Source: Aquimixticola soesokkakensis
GTDB lineage: Bacteria > Pseudomonadota > Alphaproteobacteria > Rhodobacterales > Rhodobacteraceae
NCBI RefSeq assembly: GCF_900172375.1
Contig: NZ_FWFS01000003.1
Location: 124,001 to 188,000 of the forward strand
Direction: 5' to 3'
DNA: 64,000 bases
This document shows positions 8,702 through 17,490 of this stretch, piece after piece. A program made the position numbers and the translations under genes. The notes beneath the pieces are model-generated. The model worked only from the letters and a program-made list of their open reading frames with translations, did no database searches and had not been told where the DNA came from. Position 1 is the first letter of the stretch, and each line of letters starts with the position of its first letter.

Positions 8702-9682
8702 TTATTGCAGCGGCACAGCCGAACCGTTCGTGCCCGTCGCAGCGCCCGAGGTGGCGCTTGTCGCAGGGCCGCTTTCGGGGCCGCTTTGGGGGCCGCTTTG
8801 GGCGTCCGACAGTCCCTGATCCGATTTCAGGTAATCGAAAAACGCGGAATCAGGCGAGAGAACCATCGTGGTATTTTCGCCTTTCAGCGCCGTGCGATAG
8901 GCTTCGAGCGAGCGGTAGAATTCAAAGAAATCCTCATCCGCGCCGTAAGCATCGGCATAAACGCGGTTGCGTTCGGCATCGGCTTCACCGCGCACGATTT
9001 CCGATTGGCGGTTCGCGTCGGACTCAAGCTCGACCACGGTCCGGTCGGCCTGCGCCCGCACACGCTGTGCCGCTTCCTCGCCGCGCGCACGCTCATCGGC
9101 GGCTTCGCGTTCGCGTTCGGCGCGCATCCGCGCGAATGTGGCGTCCAGGTTCTGATCCGGCAGGTTGGTTTGCTTCAACCGCACGTCGACGATTTCGATC
9201 CCCAAGGTTTGCGCCTGACGGTTTGCCGCTTCGGTGATGCGCGACATCAAGGTGGCGCGTTCCGACGACAGAATCGTGTTCGAGGTCACCCCTTCGGAGC
9301 CGAGGACGGCACGGATCTGCGGGTTGATAAAGCCCTCAAGGCGGTCCTCGGCGGCGCGAATGCCCCCCGAACCGACGGCCTGACGAAAGCGCACGACATC
9401 GGCGATACGGTAGCGCGCGAAAGCATCCACCACGAGGCGGCGGTCATCCGACGGCGTGACCTCGAATTCAGGCGTATCGAGCGACAGAATTCGGTCGTCG
9501 TAAAAGACAACCTCTTGGATGAACGGGATTTTGAATGCCAGTCCCGGTTCTTCCTTGACCGATTTGATCTGGCCGAATTGCAGCACCAAAGCCTTTTCGC
9601 GCTCATCCACGATGAACAGCGAGGACATGAAAACCACGAGAGCGACGATGACGACGCCGATGAAAATAGGAAGACGTTTCAT
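8702..9682 (-). CDS. hflC: Protease modulator HflC
   Basis: 326 residues. HflC forms, with HflK, the inner-membrane SPFH complex that surrounds and regulates the FtsH protease. An N-terminal membrane anchor (IFIGVVIVALVVFMSSLFIV, residues 6-25) is followed by a Band 7 domain (VDEREKALVLQFG through about 200) and an alanine/arginine/glutamate-rich helical region (REREAADERARGEEAAQRVR). The C-terminus ends in a low-complexity Gly/Ser/Ala/Pro tail (SGPQSGPESGPATSA) longer than in E. coli. Its ATG overlaps the hflK stop codon (ATGA), so translation is coupled. Confidence 0.95.
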   Translation of the reverse strand: MKRLPIFIGVVIVALVVFMSSLFIVDEREKALVLQFGQIKSVKEEPGLAFKIPFIQEVVFYDDRILSLDTPEFEVTPSDDRRLVVDAFARYRIADVVRFRQAVGSGGIRAAEDRLEGFINPQIRAVLGSEGVTSNTILSSERATLMSRITEAANRQAQTLGIEIVDVRLKQTNLPDQNLDATFARMRAEREREAADERARGEEAAQRVRAQADRTVVELESDANRQSEIVRGEADAERNRVYADAYGADEDFFEFYRSLEAYRTALKGENTTMVLSPDSAFFDYLKSDQGLSDAQSGPQSGPESGPATSATSGAATGTNGSAVPLQ

Positions 9683-10836
9683 CAGTTGCTCCCCCCAGAG
9701 TTAGACGAGCTGCGCAGCTCGTTGAGCGGCAGATAGGGAACGACGCCGGAACCACCCACGCTGTCGTCGAGGATCATCTTGTCCACGTTGCCGTAGATTT
9801 CCTCAATCGTCTCCAGATACAGACGCTTGCGGGTCACTTCGGGCGCGTTCAGATATTCGGCCAGAACGGCGGAAAAGCGCGAGGCCTCACCTTGGGCTTC
9901 GTTCACCACACGCGCACGGTAGCCTTCGGATTCCTCCAGAATCTGCGCCGCAGAACCGCGTGCGCCGGCGACAACCGTGTTGGCATAGGCATCGGCCTGA
10001 CGTTGCAAACGGTCGCGTTCCTGTTCGGCCGCTTGCACATCCCGAAAGGCGTCGATCACCTCATTGGGCGGGTCGGCTTTGTCGAGGTTGACGCGGATCA
10101 CGTTCATGCCGCTGTCATAGCTGTTGAGCGTGTTCTGGATCAGCGTCATGGCCGTATCGGCAATCAAGCCGCGATCGCGGTTGAGGATCGGGGCCAATTC
10201 CGAAGCGGCGATGATTTCGCGCATCGCGGATTCGGACACCGCCTGAATCGTCTGACCGGGATCGGCGAGGTTGAACAGGTACTTGGCGGGATCGTTGATG
10301 TTCCAAACAACCTGAAAATCGATGTCGACGATGTTCTCGTCGGTGGTCAGCATCAGGCCGTTGTCATCGGTGCTCGAGGTGCTCATGCCGATATTCTCGG
10401 TGCGCTCGCCCGTCACCTGGACCTTCTCGTAGCTCACCAGCGGCCAAGGGGCAAAGTTCAGACCGGGATTGCCGACCTTGTAGAATGCGCCCAGGAAAAG
10501 TTCGACCGACTGTTCTTCGGGACGCACGGTGTAAAAGGACGATGCCGCCCAGACACCCGCTGCCACAAGGACACCAAGGCCGACCATGCCACGCGAGACC
10601 TTAAAGCCGTCGCCGCCATCACCCGAGCCGTTGGGACGGCCACCTGTGCCACCGCCACGCCCGCCCATCAGAACGCGCAGGTGCTCTTGCCCCTTGCGCA
10701 CAAGATCGTCGATTTCGGGCATCTGTTGGCCGCCGCGCGGGGGCTGACCGCTCGGGCGCGGCCGGTTCCCCTGTTTGTCGTCCTCGTCACGGCCTGAGCC
10801 GCCTCCCCCCCATGGTCCGCCATTGTTGCTGGCCAT
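9682..10836 (-). CDS. hflK: FtsH protease activity modulator HflK
   Basis: 384 residues. It is the partner of HflC in the HflKC cage around FtsH. The N-terminus is a glycine/asparagine-rich cytoplasmic segment (NNGGPWGGGGSGRDED, GGRGGGTGGRPNGSGDGG) typical of HflK. One membrane helix follows (about 83-102, GLGVLVAAGVWAASSFYTV), then a Band 7 domain (RPEEQSVELFLG) and helical repeats. The start codon at 10836 is preceded by GGGGA. It forms a two-gene operon with hflC. Confidence 0.95.
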   Translation of the reverse strand: MASNNGGPWGGGGSGRDEDDKQGNRPRPSGQPPRGGQQMPEIDDLVRKGQEHLRVLMGGRGGGTGGRPNGSGDGGDGFKVSRGMVGLGVLVAAGVWAASSFYTVRPEEQSVELFLGAFYKVGNPGLNFAPWPLVSYEKVQVTGERTENIGMSTSSTDDNGLMLTTDENIVDIDFQVVWNINDPAKYLFNLADPGQTIQAVSESAMREIIAASELAPILNRDRGLIADTAMTLIQNTLNSYDSGMNVIRVNLDKADPPNEVIDAFRDVQAAEQERDRLQRQADAYANTVVAGARGSAAQILEESEGYRARVVNEAQGEASRFSAVLAEYLNAPEVTRKRLYLETIEEIYGNVDKMILDDSVGGSGVVPYLPLNELRSSSNSGGSN

Positions 10837-11003
10837 TCGGTCAGATCCCCTTTTTCACTTCTGTCTATCTGTATCGCCCCAACCTGTTCATTCGGGGGCG
10901 GATTTGCAAGGCTGGGCCTGCAAAAGTCATGTGATATTCCCGCGTGGAACGTTGCAAAACCTCTCCACGCGGTTTGCCAAACGACCTGCCCGCCGCCAAA
11001 GCC

Positions 11004-12365
11004 CTAGTCGGTGACGCGCACGGGCGTCTTGAGCAGCACGATTTCTTCGGCCATCGTGGGGTGAACCGCCACGGTTGCATCGAAATCTTCCTTGGTTGCA
11101 CCCATTTTCACCGCCACACCGGCAAGCTGGATCACTTCGCCCGCGCCCGGTGCGACGATATGGCACCCCAGAACCTTGCGGGTCTCCTTGGACACGATCA
11201 GCTTGTACATCACGCGGTGGTTTTTCTCGATAAACGCGTTTTGCATCGGGCGAAAGGCCGCGCAATAGACCTCGATCGGTTCCTGGTCGCGCGCCTGTTC
11301 CTCGGTCAGACCCACGCTGCCATATTCGGGTTGGGTGAAAATCGCCGAAGCCACCAGCGCGTGATCGGGCTTCATCGGGTTGCCCTTGAACACCGTCTCG
11401 TGGAACGCGACGGCTTCGCGAATGGCCACCGGTGTCAACTGGATGCGGTCGGTCACATCGCCCACCGCATAGATCGAGGGAATGTTGGTTTGCGAATAGT
11501 CATCGACGACCACCTCGCCCGAGCGGCCCATTTCGACGCCGACCGCCTCAAGCCCCAAGCCTTGGGTGTGCGGTTTGCGGCCTGTGGCGTAGAGCACCAC
11601 GTCGAAGTCGCCTTCCGAGCCGTCGGAGGCTTTCACCCAGAGGCCATCGTCGCGCTGTTCGATCCGCTCGACATCGGTCCCGACGCGCAGGTTGACGCCC
11701 TGTTCGGAGATCAGTTCGGAAATATGGCCGCGCGCCTCGTCATCAAAGCCGCGCAGGATTTGCGCGCCGCGGTAATATTGCGTGACCTCTGACCCGAGAC
11801 CTTTGAAAATGCAGGCGAATTCGCAAGCAATATAGCCGCCGCCGACGATCAGGATGCGTTTGGGCAGGGTTTTGAGGTCGAAAACCTCATTCGAGGTGAT
11901 CGCCAGTTCATGCCCGGGAACCGTGTCCGGCACAAAGGGGGTGCCCCCGACCGCGATCAGAATGTGTTTGGCGGATTTTTCGGTGCCATCGGCCAGCACA
12001 ACGGTGTGGGCGTCCTTGACGGTCGCGCGCTGGTGCAGGATTTCGACACCCGCGTTTTCGGCGTTGCGGGTGTAGATGCTCTCAAGGCGCGACAGTTCCG
12101 CCGACAGTTTGCCTTGGAATTTGGACCAGTCGAAATCGCCCACGGACGCGTCCCAGCCATAGGCTTTCGCCTCGGCAATCGCCTCCGAGTAGCCCGAGGC
12201 AAAGACCATCAGCTTTTTGGGCACACAGCCGCGAATGACACAGGTCCCGCCCATGCGAAATTCCTCGGCCATGGCGACCTTATGGCCGTCTGCTGCTGTC
12301 AGCCGCGCTGCGCGCACGCCACCCGAACCGCCACCGATCACGAAGAGATCATAGTCGAAATCCAT
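11004..12365 (-). CDS. gor: Glutathione-disulfide reductase
   Basis: 453 residues. It reduces oxidised glutathione with NADPH in the cytoplasm. The FAD-binding Rossmann motif is at the N-terminus (DLFVIGGGSGGVRAAR). The redox-active disulfide is C42-C47 in GGTCVIRGCVPKK. The NADPH-binding motif is GGGYIACEFACIF, the second FAD motif is YAVGDVTDRIQLTPVA, and the C-terminal dimer-interface His is in VHPTMAEEIV. This CVIRGC variant and the overall length fit glutathione reductase better than dihydrolipoamide dehydrogenase. It lies downstream of rpiA on the same strand but is separated by a terminator. Confidence 0.95.
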   Translation of the reverse strand: MDFDYDLFVIGGGSGGVRAARLTAADGHKVAMAEEFRMGGTCVIRGCVPKKLMVFASGYSEAIAEAKAYGWDASVGDFDWSKFQGKLSAELSRLESIYTRNAENAGVEILHQRATVKDAHTVVLADGTEKSAKHILIAVGGTPFVPDTVPGHELAITSNEVFDLKTLPKRILIVGGGYIACEFACIFKGLGSEVTQYYRGAQILRGFDDEARGHISELISEQGVNLRVGTDVERIEQRDDGLWVKASDGSEGDFDVVLYATGRKPHTQGLGLEAVGVEMGRSGEVVVDDYSQTNIPSIYAVGDVTDRIQLTPVAIREAVAFHETVFKGNPMKPDHALVASAIFTQPEYGSVGLTEEQARDQEPIEVYCAAFRPMQNAFIEKNHRVMYKLIVSKETRKVLGCHIVAPGAGEVIQLAGVAVKMGATKEDFDATVAVHPTMAEEIVLLKTPVRVTD

Positions 12366-12428
12366 CTGTCTCGCCTTTTTGGAAGAATTCTAAATCGGGG
12401 TTAGATGTAGGGGCTTTGAGGACAAAGG

Positions 12429-12463
12429 AAAACCCTGCGCCGCACAGACACAGGGTTTTCACA
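12429..12463 (-). terminator. Terminator of rpiA
   Basis: Stem AAAACCCTG/CAGGGTTTT (12429-12437 with 12451-12459). On the minus strand it is followed by CCTTTG and lies about 60 bp after the rpiA stop codon, ahead of gor. Confidence 0.6.
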
Positions 12464-12518
12464 GGGTTTTCCAAATCTTTTTGTCGGATATTTGCGCAGC
12501 GCGCGCCATGCGCCCCGC

Positions 12519-13295
12519 CTAGAGGAAAATATTGTCGCTTTCCGCAAGCTCGACATGGCCCTCTTCGACAGCGCCGGTATTGATGTCACGCGCTTCGACA
12601 CGCCCATCGCCATGGCCGATGATCACAATGTCGCAAATGTCGATGAACAACCCGTTCTCGACCACACCGGGGATCTGGTTGAGCACAAGGCTGAGCTGGC
12701 GGGCATTGCCGATGCGCTGCAAATGCAGGTCGATGATGTGGTTGCCCTCGTCGGTGACAAAGGCGCGATCGCCATTCATGCGCAGCGTCGAGGTTTCGCC
12801 CAGAACATCCATGGATGACAGCGCTTCCTCGACCAAGGCCTTGCTGGTTTGCCAGCCGAAGGGAATGACCTCGACCGGCAAGGGAAAGGCCCCCAGCGTT
12901 TCGACCTGTTTGGAAATATCCGAGATCACCAGCATCTGGTCCGAGGCGGTGGCGACGATCTTTTCTTGCAGCAAAGCGCCGCCGCCGCCCTTGATCAGGT
13001 TCAGATCGGGGTCGAATTCATCGGCACCGTCGATGGTCAGGTCCAACCATTTCGCCTCGTCCAGCGACACGACATTCACCCCCACCTGCCGCGCCAGCGC
13101 AGCCGTGCGGCTCGATGTCGGGACACCCGTCACCCGCAGGCCTTCGGTGCGGATCCGTTCGCCCAGAAGTTTGACCATCCACGCGGCGGTCGATCCGGTG
13201 CCAAGCCCGAGTTTCATCCCGTCCTCAACAAATTCGACGGCCCGTTTGGCCGCGACAAATTTAGCTGTATCAATCGGCGAAAGCGTATCGGACAT
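12519..13295 (-). CDS. rpiA: Ribose-5-phosphate isomerase A
   Basis: 258 residues. It interconverts ribose 5-phosphate and ribulose 5-phosphate in the pentose phosphate pathway. Diagnostic motifs are VEDGMKLGLGTGSTA (phosphate loop), GVPTSSRT, TIDGADEFDPDLNLIKGGGG with the catalytic Asp/Glu, and LLQEKIVA. The length is slightly longer than the E. coli enzyme, with a C-terminal extension (DINTGAVEEGHVELAESDN). It is transcribed alone, divergent from the DUF454 membrane protein gene. Confidence 0.96.
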   Translation of the reverse strand: MSDTLSPIDTAKFVAAKRAVEFVEDGMKLGLGTGSTAAWMVKLLGERIRTEGLRVTGVPTSSRTAALARQVGVNVVSLDEAKWLDLTIDGADEFDPDLNLIKGGGGALLQEKIVATASDQMLVISDISKQVETLGAFPLPVEVIPFGWQTSKALVEEALSSMDVLGETSTLRMNGDRAFVTDEGNHIIDLHLQRIGNARQLSLVLNQIPGVVENGLFIDICDIVIIGHGDGRVEARDINTGAVEEGHVELAESDNIFL

Positions 13296-13458
13296 GTTGG
13301 CAGGTCTCCTTGGCGTTTCTTGAAGGTCTTAACAGGAATTAACGGTTGTGTAAGGGGGCTGGTGATCAATTTTACCCGCTATGGGCGACCAAATGAAACC
13401 AACCACCACCCAAGGTGTCGAAAACTGTACTGGTAGGTTTGGCGTAGGGCGCTAAATA

Positions 13459-13479
13459 GGGGAAAGATGTCCTTTCCCC
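13459..13479 (+). promoter_or_regulatory. 5' leader hairpin before DUF454 gene
   Basis: A perfect 8 bp stem, GGGGAAAG/CTTTCCCC (13459-13466 with 13472-13479), has the loop ATGTC. It ends eight bases before the GCAGGAG ribosome binding site and could influence translation or mRNA stability. TAAATA just upstream could be a -10 element. Confidence 0.35.
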
Positions 13480-13500
13480 ACCCCGCAGGAGCCCCCCGGC

Positions 13501-14016
13501 ATGAGCCACAAGAGCAGGTCCGGCGAATCTCGCCCCCCCGCCGCTGCCCCCGCGTCGACGCGCGGCGAGATCACGGGCAACAGGGCCGCGGGTAACGGGA
13601 CCACCGGCACGCAGGCCCCAGCCACGCAGGCCCCGCCCATACCAGCCCCCATCGGGCGCACGAAACGGCTGGTCCATCTTGTCATGGGCTGGGTCTGCCT
13701 GGGCCTTGGCGTCGCGGGCGCGATCCTGCCCTTGCTGCCCGCCACGGTGTTTTTCATTCTGGCGGCGTGGTTCTTCACCAAAGGCTCACCCCGTCTGCGT
13801 GCACGGCTGCTGGCCCATCCCCGCATCGGCCCCGCAATCGCCAATTGGGAAGCGAGCGGTGCCATCGCGCGCCCTGCAAAACGTCTGGCAATCGGCATGA
13901 TGGCCGTGACCTTGGCCATCTCGGCCTTTTTGGGCGTGCCGCTCTGGGTGCTGGGCGTGCAAGCCGCCTGTATGATTGCCGCTGGGACCTATATTTTGAC
14001 GCGCCCAGATATTTGA
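13501..14016 (+). CDS. YbaN/DUF454 family inner membrane protein
   Basis: 171 residues. The first 50 residues are a Ser/Pro/Ala/Gly-rich low-complexity tail (TGTQAPATQAPPIPAPIGRT). A DUF454 domain follows: LGLGVAGAILPLLPATVFFILAAWFFTKGSPRLR is the signature stretch, then HPRIGPAIANWEASGAI, then two more membrane helices (IGMMAVTLAISAFLGVPLW and LGVQAACMIAAGTYIL). The function of DUF454 proteins is unknown. The start is supported by GCAGGAG ten bases upstream. Short tandem repeats begin at its stop codon. The N-tail may simply be an unstructured cytoplasmic extension. Confidence 0.85.
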   Translation: MSHKSRSGESRPPAAAPASTRGEITGNRAAGNGTTGTQAPATQAPPIPAPIGRTKRLVHLVMGWVCLGLGVAGAILPLLPATVFFILAAWFFTKGSPRLRARLLAHPRIGPAIANWEASGAIARPAKRLAIGMMAVTLAISAFLGVPLWVLGVQAACMIAAGTYILTRPDI

Positions 14017-14075
14017 CCCGCCCAGATACCGCCCAGATACCGGCCGCGAGTATTGGCCGCGAGTATTGGCCGCGA
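14002..14075. repeat. Two adjoining short tandem arrays
   Basis: CGCCCAGATA occurs three times (14002-14011, 14019-14028, 14030-14039). It is followed by a 13 bp unit GGCCGCGAGTATT twice (14042-14054, 14055-14067) and a partial third copy (14068-14075). The first copy is inside the 3' end of the DUF454 gene. It looks like replication slippage. Confidence 0.75.
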
Positions 14076-14088
14076 TGAACGGCCTGCC

Positions 14089-14760
14089 CTAGGCGGGGGC
14101 CGTGCGTAACACCGCGATCACCTGCGCAAGCTGGTCGCGCGGCAGGATGATCAACATGCCGTCGCGCTCAAAGCTGAGGGTGACGCGCGCCTCTGTGGCC
14201 TCGTTGGAGGTGCCGCAACGCCCCATCGGCGCCATTTCGATACCGTCGATCGGCCAGCGCAACCCGCGCGATGTGCCACAGACCGGCTGCATCGCAAACA
14301 GCGACACCCGCGTCCCCTGCCCCACCTCCAGGCTGATGTGGCGCGGCGCATGAAAGCAGATGTCCTCGCCCCCCACCACGATACAGCGCCCCGCCGGCTG
14401 GCGCACCAGCACGTTATACACCGCGAGTTCGTGATCAATCCGCGCGCCGGTAAAGCCCGCCGCCAGTACCAGAGGGCTGTGGATATGGCGCAGGCATTTG
14501 GCAAAATCGGTGCTGTCTTGCTCCAAAACAGGGTAAAGACGCTCGGGCGCAATCAAGGCACGGGTGTTATCGCTGATCGAGTCGAAGTCCCCGATGACCA
14601 GATCGGGCATATGCCCCAGTTCCAACGCACGATTGGCCCCGCCATCGGCTGCCACAAGATGCGGCGCATGGGATAAACACATTGAAATCGTTTGACTATC
14701 TGACTCCCCGCCCCCCAAAAGCGTCACGAAACCCGCAGGCTGGTAGCTAAAATCTTGCAT
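14089..14760 (-). CDS. thiN: Thiamine pyrophosphokinase
   Basis: 223 residues from the ATG at 14760. It transfers pyrophosphate from ATP to thiamine, giving thiamine diphosphate. Family motifs are clear: VAADGGANRALELGHMPDLV, VIGDFDSIS, LEQDSTDFAKCLRH and GFTGARIDHELAVYNVL. The C-terminal beta-sandwich (thiamine-binding) region follows. A longer reading from a GTG at 14814 would add a CPKC-containing stretch, but similarity starts at MQDFSYQPAGFVTLLGGG and AAGAGG lies upstream of 14760. It stands alone, divergent from the low-complexity protein gene. No TPP riboswitch is visible. Confidence 0.9.
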   Translation of the reverse strand: MQDFSYQPAGFVTLLGGGESDSQTISMCLSHAPHLVAADGGANRALELGHMPDLVIGDFDSISDNTRALIAPERLYPVLEQDSTDFAKCLRHIHSPLVLAAGFTGARIDHELAVYNVLVRQPAGRCIVVGGEDICFHAPRHISLEVGQGTRVSLFAMQPVCGTSRGLRWPIDGIEMAPMGRCGTSNEATEARVTLSFERDGMLIILPRDQLAQVIAVLRTAPA

Positions 14761-14901
14761 CGGGAAACGGCCTCTTAAGCTTTGTCTGCCACATTTCGGA
14801 CAGGAAATGATCACGACCTTTTCCCGCTTCTGTTCCTATTTGCGAACCAATTCATGGTAAATATGACTGCAATCGGATCGAGGAGAAAGTGAGTAACGGC
14901 T

Positions 14902-17361
14902 ATGGTTAGCGACAACAAGATCCTAACAGTTTCGTACGGGACGTTCTCCTGTACGCTAGAAGGCTTTGACGACCCCTTCTCCACCATGCGCTCGATTGCG
15001 GAGTATTTCCGCGATCTTGCAGCGGACGACCGCTATTTTGGCGCGGAGCCGCCGACACCGGATGCCGATATGTTGCACCGGATCGCAGAAAAGGAAATCC
15101 AGCGCCGCGTTGAAGCGCGCGTCGAGGAAAACGGCGTGGTTCTGCGCCAAAGTGCGGACGCCCCTGCGACGGGCCCTGCGCCCTATGCAACGACCGCCTA
15201 TCCTGCGACCTCGGCGCTGTCGATCACCTCGGCGGCCATGCATACGGCCAAATCCGCCCCCCCAACGCAAGCCGCCCCAACGCAAGCCGCTCCAAAGCAA
15301 GCGGCCCAGCCCCGCCAATCCCCGCTGAACGCGCCCTTGACCCCTGATTCTGCACCGGTTGCGCAAGAGACGCCTCAGGATCGGAGTGCGCCCGCCCAGG
15401 AGGATGCGGTGGACCGTCTGGCACGCCAGGCCGAAGAGGAGGCCGATCATCAGGCCCAGATGCGCGCCAAGCGGCGGGCCAAACGTCTGGCACAGGCCGA
15501 AGCAGAACAAGACGCGCAGGAACATGCACAAAAGCAGGCCAAAGCGATGGCCGAAGAGGCCATGCGCAAAGCACGCGATGAGGCCGCGGCCAAAGCACGC
15601 GCCAAAGCCCCCGCTGCACCGGCGGCCCCGAGCGCCGCGGCGCCCTCTGCCTCGATTGCCGAAAAACTTTCGCGCATCCGGGCCGTGGTGTCGGGCGAAG
15701 ACTATACCGAAGACCAACATGCCGAAGACGACAAGCTGGCCGATATCGCCCCCGCAACAGCGACCGCGCAGGGGCACAACACTCTCGACGCCGCCGACAC
15801 AGCGGATGAGACGGTTGAAGACCTCGACATCAACGCGGTGATGAAGGCCGCGCGTCTGGTCGATCCCGCGCCCCAGACCCCGCAAGCGGACGATGCGTCT
15901 GAGGATCTGGCACAGGCAGACCCTGCCGAGGGGATCGACACGAGCGGTGATGACGCCACAGAGGCCGATGCGGACAGCGACACGGCCCTCGACGCCGTAA
16001 CATCCGCGATGAGCGCGGCGCCAAGCGCACAGGACGCGCCCGCGACCGTCGAGAAAGCGACAGACGAGAACGAAACCACCGATGACCCGACCGAGGACAC
16101 AACCGAGGAGGACGCGGACACCGCCCTCTCCGCGCAGCCCGAACCTGTCGAGCCGACACGCCGCGCCCGCGCCCGTGTGATCAAAATGCGCCGTGCGGAT
16201 GTCGATACCCCGCGCGTCTCTGACGATGATGCGGCCGCGCAGATCAACGCGGTTGCCGCCCTTGCGCAGGCCTCCGATGAATCGGGCGCGCCAGAAACAG
16301 CCGCGTCAGCGGATGGGGCAAAGGATGAATCGCTGGCGGCGCGCCTGAGTGAAGAACTCGGGGCCTCCTCGCTCGACGATGACGCCGAAGCGGACCTGTT
16401 GCGCGAACTTGCAGCGGTGGCCACGGATGAGGAGCCTGTTGCACAAAAGGGCAGGACCCAAACGGCAAAAGACCTCGATGCAGAGGATCTGGCCGCAGAA
16501 GATCTGGATGAGGCCGATGAGCAAACCAGCAGCGCAGCGCTGCAAGCGGCCATTGCCCAAGCCACGGGCACGGCGACTGAAGCGCCCGCGCCGGACGCCG
16601 ACGGATCGCGTGCCAAGGCCGAGACTGCCAAGGCAGAGAACGAAGGTCGCGCGGTGCTCGAACAGGTCACGCGCGGCGACGAGACGGTGGACCGGCTGCT
16701 GCAAACCACCGACCGCGAACTGGACCTTGAGGATGGCAAACGTCGCCGCAACGCGATCCAGCACCTCAAGGCGGCCGTGGCCGCAACCCGCGCGAAACAA
16801 GAGGATGGCGAGAAGGAAACCAATCCCGACGAGGCCGAAGTCTACCGCGAGGATCTCGCGCGTGTCGTGCGCCCTGCGCGTCCCGCCGCGCGGCGCACCG
16901 AACGCCCGCAAGGCATGCCCGAGCGCCGTCTCGCGCCGCTGATGCTGGTGTCCGAACAGCGCATCGACACGACCGAAACCAAAGCCCCCCAAGCGCCCGT
17001 GCGTCCGCGTCGGGTGGGCACGCAGGCCCCGCAGCCCGTCGAGGCACAGGACACAGGTGACAATATCTTCACCGAAACCACGTCCTTTGCCGATTACGCC
17101 GATGACCTCGGGGCCAGCTCGCTGACGGATATGCTTGAGGCCGCTGTGGCCTATTCCGCGCTTGTCGAGGGCCGCCCGCATGTGTCGCGCCCGCAGGTGC
17201 TCAAACAGGTCAGCGAAGTGATCGACGGCGGGTTCACACGTGAGGAAGGTCTCAAAAGTTTTGGCACTTTGTTGCGCCAGAACCGCATTCAAAAACAAGC
17301 GCCCGGTCAGTTCATTCTGGCCCATGGCTCGCGCTTTGGATCGGAGCTTGCGGGCGAGTGA
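14902..17361 (+). CDS. Large acidic low-complexity protein, unknown function
   Basis: 819 residues with ordered ends and a disordered centre. The N-terminal 75 residues (MVSDNKILTVSYGTFSCTLE, then SIAEYFRDLAADDRYFGAE) look folded and conserved-like. The C-terminal 95 residues (TETTSFADYADDLGASSLTD through GTLLRQNRIQKQAPGQFILA) look like a small helical domain. Between them lie about 600 residues rich in Ala, Asp, Glu, Thr and Gln. These include a charged helical stretch with repeated AKRRAKRLAQAEAEQDAQEH-like heptads (about 180-240), a probable coiled coil. There is no signal peptide or membrane segment. I cannot name a family. AGGAGAAA lies rather far (about 15 bases) from the ATG, and a six-codon minicistron sits between them. 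Confidence 0.8.
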   Translation: MVSDNKILTVSYGTFSCTLEGFDDPFSTMRSIAEYFRDLAADDRYFGAEPPTPDADMLHRIAEKEIQRRVEARVEENGVVLRQSADAPATGPAPYATTAYPATSALSITSAAMHTAKSAPPTQAAPTQAAPKQAAQPRQSPLNAPLTPDSAPVAQETPQDRSAPAQEDAVDRLARQAEEEADHQAQMRAKRRAKRLAQAEAEQDAQEHAQKQAKAMAEEAMRKARDEAAAKARAKAPAAPAAPSAAAPSASIAEKLSRIRAVVSGEDYTEDQHAEDDKLADIAPATATAQGHNTLDAADTADETVEDLDINAVMKAARLVDPAPQTPQADDASEDLAQADPAEGIDTSGDDATEADADSDTALDAVTSAMSAAPSAQDAPATVEKATDENETTDDPTEDTTEEDADTALSAQPEPVEPTRRARARVIKMRRADVDTPRVSDDDAAAQINAVAALAQASDESGAPETAASADGAKDESLAARLSEELGASSLDDDAEADLLRELAAVATDEEPVAQKGRTQTAKDLDAEDLAAEDLDEADEQTSSAALQAAIAQATGTATEAPAPDADGSRAKAETAKAENEGRAVLEQVTRGDETVDRLLQTTDRELDLEDGKRRRNAIQHLKAAVAATRAKQEDGEKETNPDEAEVYREDLARVVRPARPAARRTERPQGMPERRLAPLMLVSEQRIDTTETKAPQAPVRPRRVGTQAPQPVEAQDTGDNIFTETTSFADYADDLGASSLTDMLEAAVAYSALVEGRPHVSRPQVLKQVSEVIDGGFTREEGLKSFGTLLRQNRIQKQAPGQFILAHGSRFGSELAGE

Positions 17362-17392
17362 TCGCCCCCGAGCCTTGCAATATCAGGCAACT

Positions 17393-17420
17393 GGGCGTCC
17401 CCTTGGGGGCGCCCTTTTTT
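17393..17420 (+). terminator. Terminator of the low-complexity protein gene
   Basis: Stem GGGCGTCCCC/GGGGGCGCCC (17393-17402 with 17405-17414) with a small loop is followed by T6. It lies 31 bp after the stop codon. Confidence 0.8.
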
Positions 17421-17461
17421 ATCGCGCCCCGCACAGGCAAGGCGCACAGGACAGGAAACGA

Positions 17462-17489
17462 AAAAGGCCCGCGCGCTGGCGGGCCTTTT
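17462..17489 (-). terminator. Terminator of the purA-DUF2842 transcript
   Basis: Stem AAAAGGCCCGC/GCGGGCCTTTT (17462-17472 with 17479-17489). On the minus strand it is followed by a T-rich run (TTTTTCG). It immediately follows the stop codon of the DUF2842 gene. Confidence 0.75.
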
Positions 17490-17490
17490 C

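Noticed and set aside
14758-14814. N-terminal extension of thiamine pyrophosphokinase with a CPKCG motif
   Set aside because: It requires a GTG start with a poorly spaced binding site, and family similarity begins at the ATG at 14760. A lone CxxC is not a zinc ribbon.
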